64,000 bases of DNA from Nocardia sp. NBC_00403 (GCF_036046055.1 NZ_CP107939.1:5890001-5954000), one strand, 5' to 3'; shown: positions 36,346 through 45,540, counted from the stretch's first letter. Notes: generated by a model not told the origin, from the sequence alone. Translations and numbers: made by a program.

Positions 36346-37310
36346 CAGCCATGGCACCCGCCGAGTCCCGTGCGTATGAGGGGCGCACGGAGATCCTCGC
36401 CAAGGTAGCCGAATTCGCGGCACCGCTGGCCCTGGTCGTGCTGTGGGTGGCGTTCTTCATTGCCACCCCGGACTTCCTGACGACGGACAATATCGGCGAT
36501 CTGCTGGTCGCCTCAACGATCCTGACCGTGCTGGCACTCGGACAGCAGTTCGCGATCACCGTGGGCGGCATCGATCTGTCGGTCGGCGCCAACCTCCCAT
36601 GGGCAGCAGCCGTTCTCGGCTACCTGGCAAGCCACGGCTACCCGATGGCGGTCGCCATTGCGGCGGCCATCCTCAGCGGGCTGGCGGTCGGCGTCGTGAA
36701 CGGTGTGCTGATCGGCCGACTGCATATGACCGACTTCGTCGTCACGCTCGGCATGCTCAGCGTGCTCAATGGCATCACGCTACTGCTGACGCACGGCAAT
36801 ACCGAGGCCGTGAGTTCCCGCTTCCTGCAACGGCTCGCGCTAGATGGCATCGGACCGGTGCGCTGGTTCTGGCTCATGGCATTGGTGGCGGCGCTGGTCG
36901 TGGCCGGCATCATCTTCCGCACCCGGATCGGCACCCACCTGCTCGCCACCGGCGGGCGCCTGGAGGCCGCGCGCGACACCGGCATCTCGGTGAACCGGAT
37001 CCGGCTGTTCGCCTATGCCATGTCCGGATTGCTGTGCGGCATAGCCGGTGTCATGCTGGTCGCCCGCAACGGCGGCGCGGATCCGTCGCTGCAGACCACC
37101 TACCTGCTGAGCTCGATCGCCGCAGTGGTGCTCGGCGGTTCGTCGCTGTCCGGCGGCAAGGCGTCGGTGCTCGGCACCGTCTGCGGTGCGGTGCTTTTCA
37201 CCTCGCTGATCAACGGGTTCACCATTCTCGGCATCTCGCAGTACTACCAGCCGGTCGCCGTTGGCGCGGTGCTGCTGCTGGCCGCCGGGATTGCCCGATT
37301 CCGAAAGTAG
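36342..37310 (+). CDS. sugar ABC transporter permease (RbsC/AraH type)
   Basis: 322 aa with about nine or ten membrane segments. The family motif is GIDLSVGANLPWAAAVLGYL in the first half and GGSSLSGGKASVLGTVCGAV in the last third. It starts at GTG 36342, overlapping the binding-protein stop (GTGA), so the two are translationally coupled. It forms the membrane channel of the importer. Confidence 0.9.
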   Translation: MTAMAPAESRAYEGRTEILAKVAEFAAPLALVVLWVAFFIATPDFLTTDNIGDLLVASTILTVLALGQQFAITVGGIDLSVGANLPWAAAVLGYLASHGYPMAVAIAAAILSGLAVGVVNGVLIGRLHMTDFVVTLGMLSVLNGITLLLTHGNTEAVSSRFLQRLALDGIGPVRWFWLMALVAALVVAGIIFRTRIGTHLLATGGRLEAARDTGISVNRIRLFAYAMSGLLCGIAGVMLVARNGGADPSLQTTYLLSSIAAVVLGGSSLSGGKASVLGTVCGAVLFTSLINGFTILGISQYYQPVAVGAVLLLAAGIARFRK

Positions 37311-37319
37311 GCCAAGGAC

Positions 37320-38090
37320 ATGACGATTCCACTGCTCGAGGCGCACGAGCTCACCAAGTCGTTCGACTCGGTCCGTGCGCTGGCCGGGGTCACGCTGACG
37401 ATTCCGGAGGGTGAGGTCACCGCCCTGGTCGGCGATAACGGCGCGGGCAAGTCGACGCTGGTGCGCTGCCTCACCGGCGTGCAGGCACCGGATACCGGGC
37501 ACATCCGGTTCAAGGGCGAACCGGTGCGCCTGCGTTCGCCCGAGGACGCGCGCAAAATGGGCATCGAGACCGTGTACCAGGATCTCGCTCTCATCGACGA
37601 TCTGGCGGTGTGGCAGAACCTATTTCTCAACCGGGAGTTGATGTATCCGCTCGGCATTGTCAACCGCAGGGCAATGATCGCCCGCAGCGGCGACATCCTA
37701 CGCGACCTGGATGTCGACGTGCCCTCGGTGCGCACCACCGTACGCAGGATGAGCGGCGGCCAACGCCAGAGCATCGCCATCGCCCGCGCGGTGGCCTGGG
37801 GCAAATCCATGGTGATCATGGACGAACCCACCGCCGCGCTCGGCGTGCGGGAGACCGCCGCGGTCGAGAAGCTGGTACGTGGCCTGCGCGACCGCGGAAT
37901 CACCGTGTTGATCATCAGCCACGACCTGGCACAGGTCATGCGGATCTGCGACAACGTGGTGGTGCTGCGGCGCGGCAGATCCGTTGCCGCGCACCGGATC
38001 GACGAGGTGGACGGCGACCGACTGGTCGCACTGATCACCGGTGCCGCACCCGGCAATCTGGAGGTCGCCGGGACCGGCGTCGAATCATGA
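37320..38090 (+). CDS. sugar ABC transporter ATPase, single domain
   Basis: 256 aa, ATG 37320 after AAGGAC. Walker A GDNGAGKS at 38-45, signature MSGGQRQSIAIARAVAWGKS, Walker B VIMDEPTAAL and the switch histidine in LIISHDLAQVM are all present. It has a single nucleotide-binding domain, whereas classical RbsA is a tandem duplicate of about 500 aa. It is therefore of the half-size type that works as a homodimer with this permease class. Confidence 0.9.
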   Translation: MTIPLLEAHELTKSFDSVRALAGVTLTIPEGEVTALVGDNGAGKSTLVRCLTGVQAPDTGHIRFKGEPVRLRSPEDARKMGIETVYQDLALIDDLAVWQNLFLNRELMYPLGIVNRRAMIARSGDILRDLDVDVPSVRTTVRRMSGGQRQSIAIARAVAWGKSMVIMDEPTAALGVRETAAVEKLVRGLRDRGITVLIISHDLAQVMRICDNVVVLRRGRSVAAHRIDEVDGDRLVALITGAAPGNLEVAGTGVES

Positions 38091-38170
38091 GCGAGCGACA
38101 GCGAGTGAACCATGAACACAGTGCGCCTTCGCGCACGACGGAGCCGAGCGCTAGCGAGGCGCAGTCGTGA
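38087..38170 (+). CDS. 27-aa linker ORF made of a Ser/Glu-rich repeat
   Basis: ATG 38087 overlaps the ATPase stop by four bases (ATGA) and its own stop overlaps the ribokinase GTG by four bases (GTGA). The peptide MSERQRVNHEHSAPSRTTEP is highly charged and unstructured. The DNA has the GAGCGAGCGACAGCGAG flavour of an intergenic repeat seen widely in Nocardia-like genomes. It probably serves to carry ribosomes across the gap rather than as a functional protein. Confidence 0.5.
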   Translation: MSERQRVNHEHSAPSRTTEPSASEAQS

Positions 38171-39111
38171 GCGTTGTCGTCCTCGGATCGGTCAACCAGG
38201 ACATCGTGTGTGAGGTGAAACGGCTGCCGCGCCCCGGCGAAACCGTGCTGGCACTGCGCGCACGAACCAATCTGGGCGGCAAGGGCTCCAATCAGGCCGT
38301 CGCGGCAGCCCGAGCCGGCGGCCGGGTCGAGTTCATCGCCAGGATCGGCCGCGATGCCGATCCCGGGCTACGGAAGTCGTTGCGCGACTATGCTGTTGGG
38401 CTCGCCACTCTGCGCGAGGTCGAGGACGCGCGGACCGGCACCGCCTACATCACCGTCGCCGACGGCGAGAACCAGATCGTGGTCGACTCCGGCGCCAACT
38501 TCTGCTGGGAATCCGAACCCGAGCTCGACGCCCTGAACGAGGTCGAGTTGCTGCAGTCGGCGGATGTGGTTGTCGTGCAACTGGAGGTGCCGCTGCGCGT
38601 CGTCGCCTGGGCCGCGCGGCATGCTCGCCGGCTCGTGCTCAACGCTGCGCCGGCGACGGTGCTGCCAGATGAGCTGCTGCTGCGCTGCCACCCGCTGGTC
38701 GTCAACGAATCCGAGCTGTCGGCATTGACCGGGTCCACCGCGCGGACACCCGAGCAGGCATTCCACCTGGCCCGCTCCTTATGCCTGCGCGGGGTGGCCT
38801 CCGTCGTCGCCACGCTGGGCGCCACCGGCTCGGTCTGGGCGCACCGCTGCGACGTGCCAGCGCCGGTCGCTGGCGGGTATCAGGCTGCGCCACAGGTGAA
38901 TTCGGTGGATTCCACCGGTGCGGGCGACGCCTTCGTCGGCGCCCTAGCCACCGCACTCGCCGATGGCAGGCAGCTGGGCGCCGCCGTGGCCTACGCCACC
39001 GCGGCCGGTGCCCTCGCCGTTCAGACGCCGGGAACGCATGCCTCCTACCCCACCGCGGACCAGATCCGCACCGCGCTCGCGACCATCCCGGCGGCCCGGC
39101 CACTCGTTTGA
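38167..39111 (+). CDS. rbsK: ribokinase (PfkB family)
   Basis: 314 aa. PfkB signatures: the N-terminal GSVNQDIVCEVKRLPRPGET with LGGKGSNQAVAAARAGG, and the C-terminal DSTGAGDAFVGALATALADG with catalytic D254. Ribokinase phosphorylates ribose at O5, committing the imported sugar to the pentose phosphate pathway. GTG 38167 overlaps the upstream mini-ORF. Its position after the ABC genes and before ribose pyranase supports ribose over other sugars. Confidence 0.85.
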   Translation: MSVVVLGSVNQDIVCEVKRLPRPGETVLALRARTNLGGKGSNQAVAAARAGGRVEFIARIGRDADPGLRKSLRDYAVGLATLREVEDARTGTAYITVADGENQIVVDSGANFCWESEPELDALNEVELLQSADVVVVQLEVPLRVVAWAARHARRLVLNAAPATVLPDELLLRCHPLVVNESELSALTGSTARTPEQAFHLARSLCLRGVASVVATLGATGSVWAHRCDVPAPVAGGYQAAPQVNSVDSTGAGDAFVGALATALADGRQLGAAVAYATAAGALAVQTPGTHASYPTADQIRTALATIPAARPLV

Positions 39112-39145
39112 CCGGGGCTTCACCCTCTTCGATAAGGACCGAACC

Positions 39146-39535
39146 TTGCGCACTAGCGGACTAATTCACGCCGAATTGCTATCGGCGCTCACGGCATTGC
39201 GCCACACCGACCTCTTCGCCGTCAGCGACTCCGGTCTGCCGACACCGGCCGGGGTGCCGGTCATCGATCTGGGTATCAGCTACGGATTCCCTCGGTTCGA
39301 GCCCATCCTCGACCTGATACTCGACGAGGTTACCATCGAAGCCGCCTGGGGTAGCCGCGACGTCGCGGACCAGAACCCGGAAGCGGCGAACCTGCTCCGC
39401 CACCGCCTGCACGCGGAGTTGATCGACCACGACGACTTCAAGCAGCGCATCGGGGCCTGCCGGTTCGTGGTGCGAACCGGTGAGGCCCGGCCCTACGCCA
39501 ATGTGCTGCTCCGAGCCGGGGTGCCGTGGTTGTAG
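39146..39535 (+). CDS. rbsD: D-ribose pyranase
   Basis: 129 aa, start TTG 39146 with AAGGA. RbsD-family features: LIHAELLSALTALRHTDLFA, VSDSGLPTPAG with the catalytic-type HTD segment, VIDLGISYGFPRFEPILDLI, and the ending VRTGEARPYANVLLRAGVPW. The enzyme converts beta-pyranose to furanose forms of ribose so that ribokinase can act. It is the last gene of the operon. Confidence 0.85.
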   Translation: MRTSGLIHAELLSALTALRHTDLFAVSDSGLPTPAGVPVIDLGISYGFPRFEPILDLILDEVTIEAAWGSRDVADQNPEAANLLRHRLHAELIDHDDFKQRIGACRFVVRTGEARPYANVLLRAGVPWL

Positions 39536-39611
39536 CCCACCGCGCCCGGCAGGGCGTAATCCGGCAGAGCGAAATATTGAAATCGGCGATATTGAACTCC
39601 GCGACCTCGCC

Positions 39612-39764
39612 GACGCGATGGCCGCCCGAGACTATGGCCACCTTTTTTCCGGGCGGTAGTTCGTGGCTGCGGAAGAGGTAGGCCGCGGTCGTTACGGCGC
39701 CGCTGGGTTCGGCGATCAGGTGGGCTTGGCGTGCGAGAGCCCGGACCGCCGCAGGCCGCCGCAT
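39612..39764 (-). pseudogene. threonine dehydratase-type PLP enzyme fragment
   Basis: The minus strand reads VRALARQAHLIAEPSGAVTT then AAYLFRSHELPPGKKVAIVS. This is the end of the catalytic domain of threonine/serine dehydratases (xxEPSGAVxxAA, glycine-rich VVSGG). Only about 50 residues remain, fused to the 3' end of the hypothetical gene at 39765-40089. Confidence 0.6.
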
Positions 39765-40089
39765 CGAAAGGCCGAGCGAGCTCAGCCGCAGTGAGTATTT
39801 CGAACCCTGCTTGCTCGGACAGGGCAGTCACCAGGTCGGGAGCCTCGACAAAGGTAAGGGGACCAGCCTCGATCGCACCCTCATCGAAATCGATCACCCG
39901 TGGTTCGGCGACCGCGAGCACCGCAGAATCGCGCAACGCAACCGCTGCGACGTGCCGGTCTCGGTAGGTGATGACTCCTTGATGGAAGTTTGGAGTCACG
40001 CCCTCACCCACGCGGAACTCGATCACCGTGCCACCGGTGCGCCGAGCAGCTTCGTAGCACGCTTGACGGAAGGCGCGGAGCTCGGTCAC
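39765..40089 (-). pseudogene. conserved-looking hypothetical protein, 3' truncated
   Basis: About 108 aa with good coding character: TELRAFRQACYEAARRTGGT, NFHQGVITYRDRHVAAVALR, and AGPLTFVEAPDLVTALSEQA. The frame then runs into the threonine-dehydratase scrap in a different frame. The original C-terminus is lost. Family unknown to me. Confidence 0.5.
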
Positions 40090-40192
40090 AACTGCGAAGG
40101 TATCCGGCGGTGTCGGAATTCGCGACCACCGTCAGCGGATGGTGCTGAGATTCACGATCACTTGGTGGCCGGATTCGCGATCAGAACCAAAC

Positions 40193-41531
40193 TCACTGCT
40201 GGGTGATGACGGGGATCCCGAGGTCGGTCGTCGTTGTGCTCGTTCCGCTCTCGCGGGCCCGCATCCGGTCGAGGGTTGCGATTTTCCCGGCAGCGGCGTT
40301 GAGGCTGACTTGCAGTCCCTCGGCCTCGCCGGTCCAGCCGTTGGCGTGGGCTTCGGAGCTGCGGTCGCGCAGGTTGGCGGCTATCTCGGCGAGCCGTTCG
40401 CGGGCGCGGAGGTCGACGCGGAGGCTCGGGCATCTGATGCAAGCATGTTCATGCTGGCAGGGACTTCCGTATGGGCGTCCGCAGGTGCCCAGCTCCAGCT
40501 TTCGGAGTTCGAAGTGCTGTTGGAAGTCGTTCCATTCCTGATCGGTGGGTTCTCGGTATTCCGATTCGGGGCGCTGCGCGCGGCGTGCTGCGAGGAAGGC
40601 CCGGTAGGAGCGGACGAGTTCTTGTTGAAGACGGCGACGTAGGTCTGGGTGGTGTTCAGATTCTGATGGCCCATCAGCTTTGCGGCAATGTGGATCGGCA
40701 GCCCGTTGCTGACGGAATCGGTGGCCCATAGTCTGCGGAAGTCGTGGGGCGTGTAGCGCAGCGGCTGGCCGGCGGCGTCGGTGAGACCGGTGCGGGCCAG
40801 TGCCTTATCGAGCAGGTTTCGAATCGTGGCTGCGCTGGGGACTTTCCAGATCCCGCCGTGGCGGTGCTGAAACAAGTGCGGCATCGGCGGCAGGGATTCG
40901 CGTTCGTATGGGTTGTATCGAGCAGTCAAGGGAACAGCGCCGCCATTCTCGCTGCGGAGGCGCGTGATGATCGTGGCAAGAACGCTGGCGAGTTCGGGGG
41001 CGACCAGTAGCAACCGTTTCTCATCGCATTTCGACGGCACGATCTGAAGCATCGGGACGACTTCACCGGTCTTGGGCAGCTTGTAGGAGACCAGGCCGAG
41101 GTGGGTGAGATCGAGAAGTTCCTCGATCCGGATGCCGGTGTGCCGCAAGGTCTCGATGACCGCCCAGGCCCAGAACGCTTCGCGCTCGGCCCTGCTGACA
41201 TCGATGACTTCACCGGTGACCAGGTCTTTGCCGGATCGATGAGCGAGCCGATCCATCCGGAGCCGTCGTCAGCGCCGGACATGTTCCATCGGTCCTGCCA
41301 TTCGTCGCCGGGATGGCTGCTCAGCCATTCGAGAATTCGACGGGCACTGGCGATTTCGCGGCAGCCGTCGGCGCTTTCGATGGGCGAGGACAGCAGTTCG
41401 ACGACCTCGTCGATGCTCAGTGCGCCCCGCGCGCCGCGCGCAGTCGAGGTCCCGGCCGGATCGTCATCAGGTTTCGAGATCAGACTCTGATCGCGACGCA
41501 GCCCGGATCCGAGTGTCGGGGTCCGATTCAC
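40193..41531 (-). pseudogene. tyrosine recombinase, internally deleted and frameshifted
   Basis: Start GTG 41531 overlaps the stop of the upstream recombinase by four bases. The N-terminal part (SIDEVVELLSSPIESADGCR, EIASARRILEWLSSHPGDEW) joins the catalytic domain near 41235 with loss of the middle and a change of frame. The catalytic part has HTGIRIEELLDLTHLGLVSY, LQIVPSKCDEKRLLLVAPEL and YTPHDFRRLWATDSVSNGLP, then GHQNLNTTQTYVAVF with the tyrosine. Another shift near 40630 gives the tail SYRAFLAARRAQRPESEYRE and the Cys module HEHACIRCPSLRVDLRARER. It is the same family as 18196-19459. Confidence 0.7.
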
Positions 41532-41710
41532 GCCTGTGTCCCTCCGAACAGGATGGCCAGGTCGTCGGTGTTGTAACCGACACCGAGCTGGGAATCGGGC
41601 TGAACTGGATGCTGTTCGCGGTCGACCAGATGGCGCCGGACTCGGCGGATCACCTCGGCCTCGTTCTCGACGAGATAGATCGAGGCAGTCGTACTCAGGT
41701 GAGCCCAGAT
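41528..41710 (-). pseudogene. upstream recombinase, C-terminal fragment
   Basis: The minus strand reads WAHLSTTASIYLVENEAEVI, then RRVRRHLVDREQHPVQPDSQ and YNTDDLAILFGGTQA. HLSTTxxIY is the end of a tyrosine-recombinase active site with the nucleophile tyrosine. Its stop overlaps the start of the next recombinase (GTGA). Adjacent, overlapping recombinase genes of this kind are the hallmark of multi-recombinase (trio) elements. Confidence 0.65.
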
Positions 41711-41870
41711 TCCACTTCAGGTGCATTGCGGGGCCGATTGGTCGTGGTCAACTCTGACCTGCCGGACTCGGGGATGAACGAACGGGACTTCGAACATCGG
41801 TGTGTCCCGAACTCGTTTGCAGTACAGTGCTTTTCGTTCGTACTCGTGTTCACGACGGTAGGGGTGCCCG

Positions 41871-42170
41871 ATGGCGGATGCGCCGGTGGCGGACCGGCTG
41901 TGCTGCCTGCGGGCGAAACCTCGGTGGCGGATCGCGGTGCGGCGGGCGGAGGTGATCAGCAAGCTCGCGCAGCTCGATCGGGTGAGCACAGCGGCGGCGA
42001 ACGCGGCTGCTGCGGAGCCCGGGATATCGCGGCGGCGAATGATTGCGCTGGTGGCGCGTTGGCGTGCCGGGGAGTCTGGCTTCGGATCTGTTGCCGGGCA
42101 CCTCGAATGGCGGCCGAGGTGGGGAACGGCTGCCCGAGGATGTGGAGGCGATCATCCGCCCGTGGCTGAC
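41871..42170 (+). pseudogene. TniA/TnsB-like DDE transposase N-terminal fragment
   Basis: N-terminal helix-turn-helix region: ISKLAQLDRVSTAAANAAAA then EPGISRRRMIALVARWRAGE. A shift near 42075 continues LASDLLPGTSNGGRGGERLP and EDVEAIIRPWL, as expected between the HTH and the DDE core of Mu/TniA-type transposases. The catalytic core and the partner ATPase gene are absent. Confidence 0.5.
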
Positions 42171-42180
42171 GTGATTGGTC

Positions 42181-42750
42181 TCACCTGCGGGCGTGTGCTG
42201 TGTCGAGCCACGCGTCGAGGTGGGCACGAGCGTTTGCTTCGCCGTGGGGGTAGCGGTGCAGCATCAGCAGTCGCCAGCACAGGCCGAACAGCTGCCGAAG
42301 ATGAATGCAGGTTGTGAGTTCATCGTCGCTGGGGCGGTCGGGATACGCTTGCAATGCCGACACCGCGAAATTCGTGCCGTCCTGGTCGGCGGGGAGGCGA
42401 GATCCCAGGCGATCGGTCCGCGCCAGGTGTCTTCGAAGTCGATCCAAACCACACCATTCGGTGTGGCAAGTGCGTTGCCCTGATGCGCATCACCGTGCAG
42501 CGGCTGGACCGGGAATACGGCGAGTGCGTCGCGGAGCGTTTCGGTTTCGGCCCGTAATGTCGACAATTCGGTGCCGGTCAGCAGCTGTTGCCGGTCGACG
42601 AGGTCGACCAACCGCGTGATGTCCCCGAGCGGTCCGTCGGTCGGCAGTTCACCCGGGTATCCGCGTAGCACTTCGTGGAGTTCGGCCAATGCGGGCGCCA
42701 ACTCCGCCGCGCTTGGTGTCCGCTCGGGTTCGTGCGGAATGTACTCTCGC
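42181..42750 (-). pseudogene. aminoglycoside phosphotransferase-family (APH) protein, broken
   Basis: Kinase C-lobe with the Brenner motif LHGDAHQGNALA and the metal-binding VVWIDFEDTWRGPIAWDLA. A frameshift near 42405 connects to RLPADQDGTNFAVSALQAYP and the helical end CIHLRQLFGLCWRLLMLHRY. The N-lobe is missing beyond about 42750. The family phosphorylates aminoglycosides, other small metabolites or sugars; with half the gene lost this copy is dead. Confidence 0.7.
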
Positions 42751-42885
42751 GCACGGGACTGGACACCCGAGGAACTCGCCTACATCGAAGAAGGACAGGA
42801 AGCGTTGGCTGGACCGCTGACTCAACGTCAACTCACACTTCTGCGACGCTGGTGGAACGGTGGCTACCGCTCGCGGCAAGACTGA
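42751..42885 (+). pseudogene. gene-tail scrap with GPLTxRQLTLL motif
   Basis: The plus strand reads ARDWTPEELAYIEEGQEALA then GPLTQRQLTLLRRWWNGGYR and a stop at 42883-42885. It is truncated at the 5' side by the APH remnant. It is related to the scrap ending at the IS3 border (32430-32539). Confidence 0.45.
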
Positions 42886-43030
42886 GCAGACCCATATGCA
42901 TCAACGAAGCCAAGATTTCGAGACCCGGGTTCGAGGCATTCCTCGTGCACCACCCCAACAGCGGCTCCGCTTACCGTCCAGCCCGCGCAACCCATCGAGC
43001 AGTCATCCTGAACCTCGACACCCGGACCCC

Positions 43031-43933
43031 CTACCCCGCTGCCGAGTGGAGCTGTTCGCGATGCTCAACCCAAGGACGCTGACGCTCCTCCACACTCATC
43101 GCCAACAACTCCCGCAACTTCCCCCACGCCACCTCATTAGTCGGCGTATAAATCTGCATCCACGCATGCGGAACCGACGGCAGAGACATACTCGTCAAAA
43201 ACATCTCCAACTCCCCCACCGCCAAATTACGAACCTGCTTGGTACGACTGACCGGGACAGCGACATCGTTACGCGCCCACAAAGCCTTGAAATTCGAGGA
43301 CTCCGAACACAACTCGACGATGAACTCCTCCCAGTACGGATCGCCCAGGTTCTTCGCATAGGCACCACGCAAATAACCGACCATACGGCGCAGGTCATCC
43401 CAGTTGTGCTGGTAGGTATTGCAACATTCCGGGGTAAGGAAGACCCGGCGGGCGACGTTACGTTCGCCGGTCAGGAAACCAGGACACAACGCCTCGTACG
43501 GCTCGTTATGAGCCAACACGTCATACCGCGCACTCAACACCACCCCCGGCAATGGATCCAAATGATCCAGAATCACCTGGAGCTCCTCCGGCAGAGCAGT
43601 ACCCGCATGCGCCGTCGGCACCGTCGGCACATCCGCCAAACGATACAAATGCGCCTTCTCCGCAGCATCCAACTGCAGAGTACGCGCCACCGAATTCAAC
43701 ACCTGCACACTGACATTGATACTGCGGCCCTGCTCGAGCCACGTGTACCAGGTGATCCCGATCCCGGACAGCTGGGCGACCTCCTCACGCCGCAGACCGG
43801 GTGTGCGCCGCCGGGGCCCAGGCGGCAGGCCCACGTCCTCCGGCGAAATCCGCGCACGCCGTGACTTCAGAAAAGAGCCCAGCTCGGCACGGCGCGCCTT
43901 GCGCAAGGTGCGCATGTCCACAACATCGGTCAT
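43031..43933 (-). CDS. XRE-family regulator with MmyB-like domain
   Basis: 300 aa. N-terminal helix-turn-helix (LGSFLKSRRARISPEDVGLP, then TPGLRREEVAQLSGIGITWY and TWLEQGRSINVSVQVLNSVA) with the RRTPGLRREEVA signature. The C-terminal MmyB-like ligand-binding domain, PAS-like, contains LPGVVLSARYDVLAHNEPYE and NVARRVFLTPECCNTYQHNW. Members respond to small hydrophobic ligands and usually control a neighbouring enzyme or pump. It is divergent from the MFS gene at 44035. Confidence 0.9.
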   Translation of the reverse strand: MTDVVDMRTLRKARRAELGSFLKSRRARISPEDVGLPPGPRRRTPGLRREEVAQLSGIGITWYTWLEQGRSINVSVQVLNSVARTLQLDAAEKAHLYRLADVPTVPTAHAGTALPEELQVILDHLDPLPGVVLSARYDVLAHNEPYEALCPGFLTGERNVARRVFLTPECCNTYQHNWDDLRRMVGYLRGAYAKNLGDPYWEEFIVELCSESSNFKALWARNDVAVPVSRTKQVRNLAVGELEMFLTSMSLPSVPHAWMQIYTPTNEVAWGKLRELLAMSVEERQRPWVEHREQLHSAAG

Positions 43934-43974
43934 CTTGTGATCGTCCCCGAAACCCGGGACCTTATCCAGGTGCT

Positions 43975-44009
43975 GCCAATACCAGTTTTATTGGGCTCCT
44001 GTTACTGGT
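43975..44009. promoter_or_regulatory. dyad symmetry in the XRE/MFS divergent region
   Basis: ACCAGT (43981-43986) and ACTGGT (44004-44009) are inverted, as are CCAAT (43975-43979) and ATTGG (43990-43994). It lies between the two divergent starts and is a plausible operator for the XRE regulator. Confidence 0.4.
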
Positions 44010-44034
44010 GTCGAATCGGCTGCAAGCTCAGTGC

Positions 44035-45483
44035 ATGACCCAGACGTTGTCACCGGGTTCGGCCAAGACGACACCCGCCACGCCGACTCCCCCAGCATCT
44101 CCCGCGTACGGCGCGCGGCGCACCATTGCGATCCTCGCCGTCATCCTGACCGGGCAGTTCATGGCGGTGCTCGACGCCTCCATCGTGAATGTCGCTATTC
44201 CCTCCATCCGCACCTCGCTGCACACAAGCGGATCGGCGCTGCAGCTGATCGTCGCCGGATACGTCATCGCCTACGCCGTGCTGCTCGTCACCGGCGCCCG
44301 GCTGGGTGACAGGTTCACTCAGCGTCGTACCTTCATCGCCGGCCTTGCGGTGTTCACCGTGGCCTCATTCGCCTGCGGGCTGGCGTGGAACGAAGTCACC
44401 TTGATCGTGTTCCGATTCCTGCAGGGCGTCGGCGCGGCGGCCATGGTCCCGCAGATCATGACCCTGATCCAGCGGAATTTCACCGGCAATGCCAGAGCCA
44501 AGGCACTCAGCACATACTCTGCGATCATTTCCGGCGGCATGGTTGTCGGTCAGGTCGTGGGCGGTCTGATCGTCAACGCCGATCTCTGGGGTAGCAGCTG
44601 GCGTGGCGTGTTCCTGGTCAATGTGCCGATCGGTGTGGTGCTGCTGCTGGTCGCGCCGCGGGTACTGCCTTCGGACACGGCACGATTCGACCGCAAGCTC
44701 GATCTGGCCGGGCTGGCGATGCTGACCGTTTCGGTGCTGCTGCTCGTCCTTCCGATGGTGCTCGGCCACGAACAGAACTGGCCGCTGTGGACATGGATCA
44801 CCCTGGGCGCCAGCGTGATCGGTATCGTGGTATTCATCGCCATCGAACGAGCGGTCGCGGCGCGCGGCGGCGAACCACTGTTCGCGCAGCGAGTATTGCG
44901 AACGCCCGGGTTGGTGCTCACCGCGTCGACACTGTTCGTGATCATGGCGACCTTCGGCGGCTGGATGTTCGTGATGGCCATTCACCTGCAGAGCACCCTC
45001 GGCTACACCGCGCTACATGCGGGGCTGCTGTTCATCCCGATGGGTGTCACGTTCGCACTGGCCAGCCTGAACTGGGAGCGCATTCCACACCGCTTCCATG
45101 CCGCCATGATCCCGTTGGGGCTCGTACTCGGCGCGGCGACGATGGTGACGCTCGGCATGTTGCTGCGCAACGGCGCCGACTTCGGCCCGCTGCCGCTGAC
45201 GATCTTCGGCATCCAGGGCATCGGCTTCGGACTCGCGTTCAGCCCATTGATGACCAGGACCCTGGCCAAGATCCCGATGTCGCTGGCCGCGGACGCGAGC
45301 GGCATCCTGGTCACCAGCGTGCAGCTGGGCATCGTCGTCGGCATCGCCTGCTTCGGCACCATCTTCCTCGGGCTGCTCGGCACCACCGCTTTGTCGGCGG
45401 CCCATGCGCTGGGCGGCACGGCGATCGCCGAGGGTGCGACGGTACTGGCCGCCGCCGCGCTCGCAACCCGGGCAGCGCGCTGA
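44035..45483 (+). CDS. MFS drug transporter, DHA2 type
   Basis: 482 aa with about 14 hydrophobic segments. DHA2 signatures: the first-segment motif LTGQFMAVLDASIVNVAIPS, loop 2-3 GARLGDRFTQRRTFIAGLAV, and motif C VGQVVGGLIV. I chose ATG 44035 because the upstream part of the open frame overlaps the XRE gene. The ribosome site is weak. A terminator hairpin follows. Presumed proton-driven export of a drug or toxic metabolite under XRE control. Confidence 0.85.
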   Translation: MTQTLSPGSAKTTPATPTPPASPAYGARRTIAILAVILTGQFMAVLDASIVNVAIPSIRTSLHTSGSALQLIVAGYVIAYAVLLVTGARLGDRFTQRRTFIAGLAVFTVASFACGLAWNEVTLIVFRFLQGVGAAAMVPQIMTLIQRNFTGNARAKALSTYSAIISGGMVVGQVVGGLIVNADLWGSSWRGVFLVNVPIGVVLLLVAPRVLPSDTARFDRKLDLAGLAMLTVSVLLLVLPMVLGHEQNWPLWTWITLGASVIGIVVFIAIERAVAARGGEPLFAQRVLRTPGLVLTASTLFVIMATFGGWMFVMAIHLQSTLGYTALHAGLLFIPMGVTFALASLNWERIPHRFHAAMIPLGLVLGAATMVTLGMLLRNGADFGPLPLTIFGIQGIGFGLAFSPLMTRTLAKIPMSLAADASGILVTSVQLGIVVGIACFGTIFLGLLGTTALSAAHALGGTAIAEGATVLAAAALATRAAR

Positions 45484-45507
45484 GCACTGTCCACTTTTGA
45501 TTCACCA

Positions 45508-45540
45508 GAAACCCACCGCTGACCCGCAGCGGTGGGTTTC
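45508..45540 (+). terminator. terminator hairpin after the MFS gene
   Basis: GAAACCCACCGCT (45508-45520) pairs perfectly with AGCGGTGGGTTTC (45528-45540) across a 7-base loop; a 13-bp stem with a GGGTTTC end is a convincing intrinsic terminator, 25 bases after the stop codon. Confidence 0.8.

Noticed and set aside
35257..36423. 388-codon minus-strand frame opposite the sugar-binding protein
   Set aside because: Shadow frame; the plus-strand lipoprotein has lipobox and family signatures.
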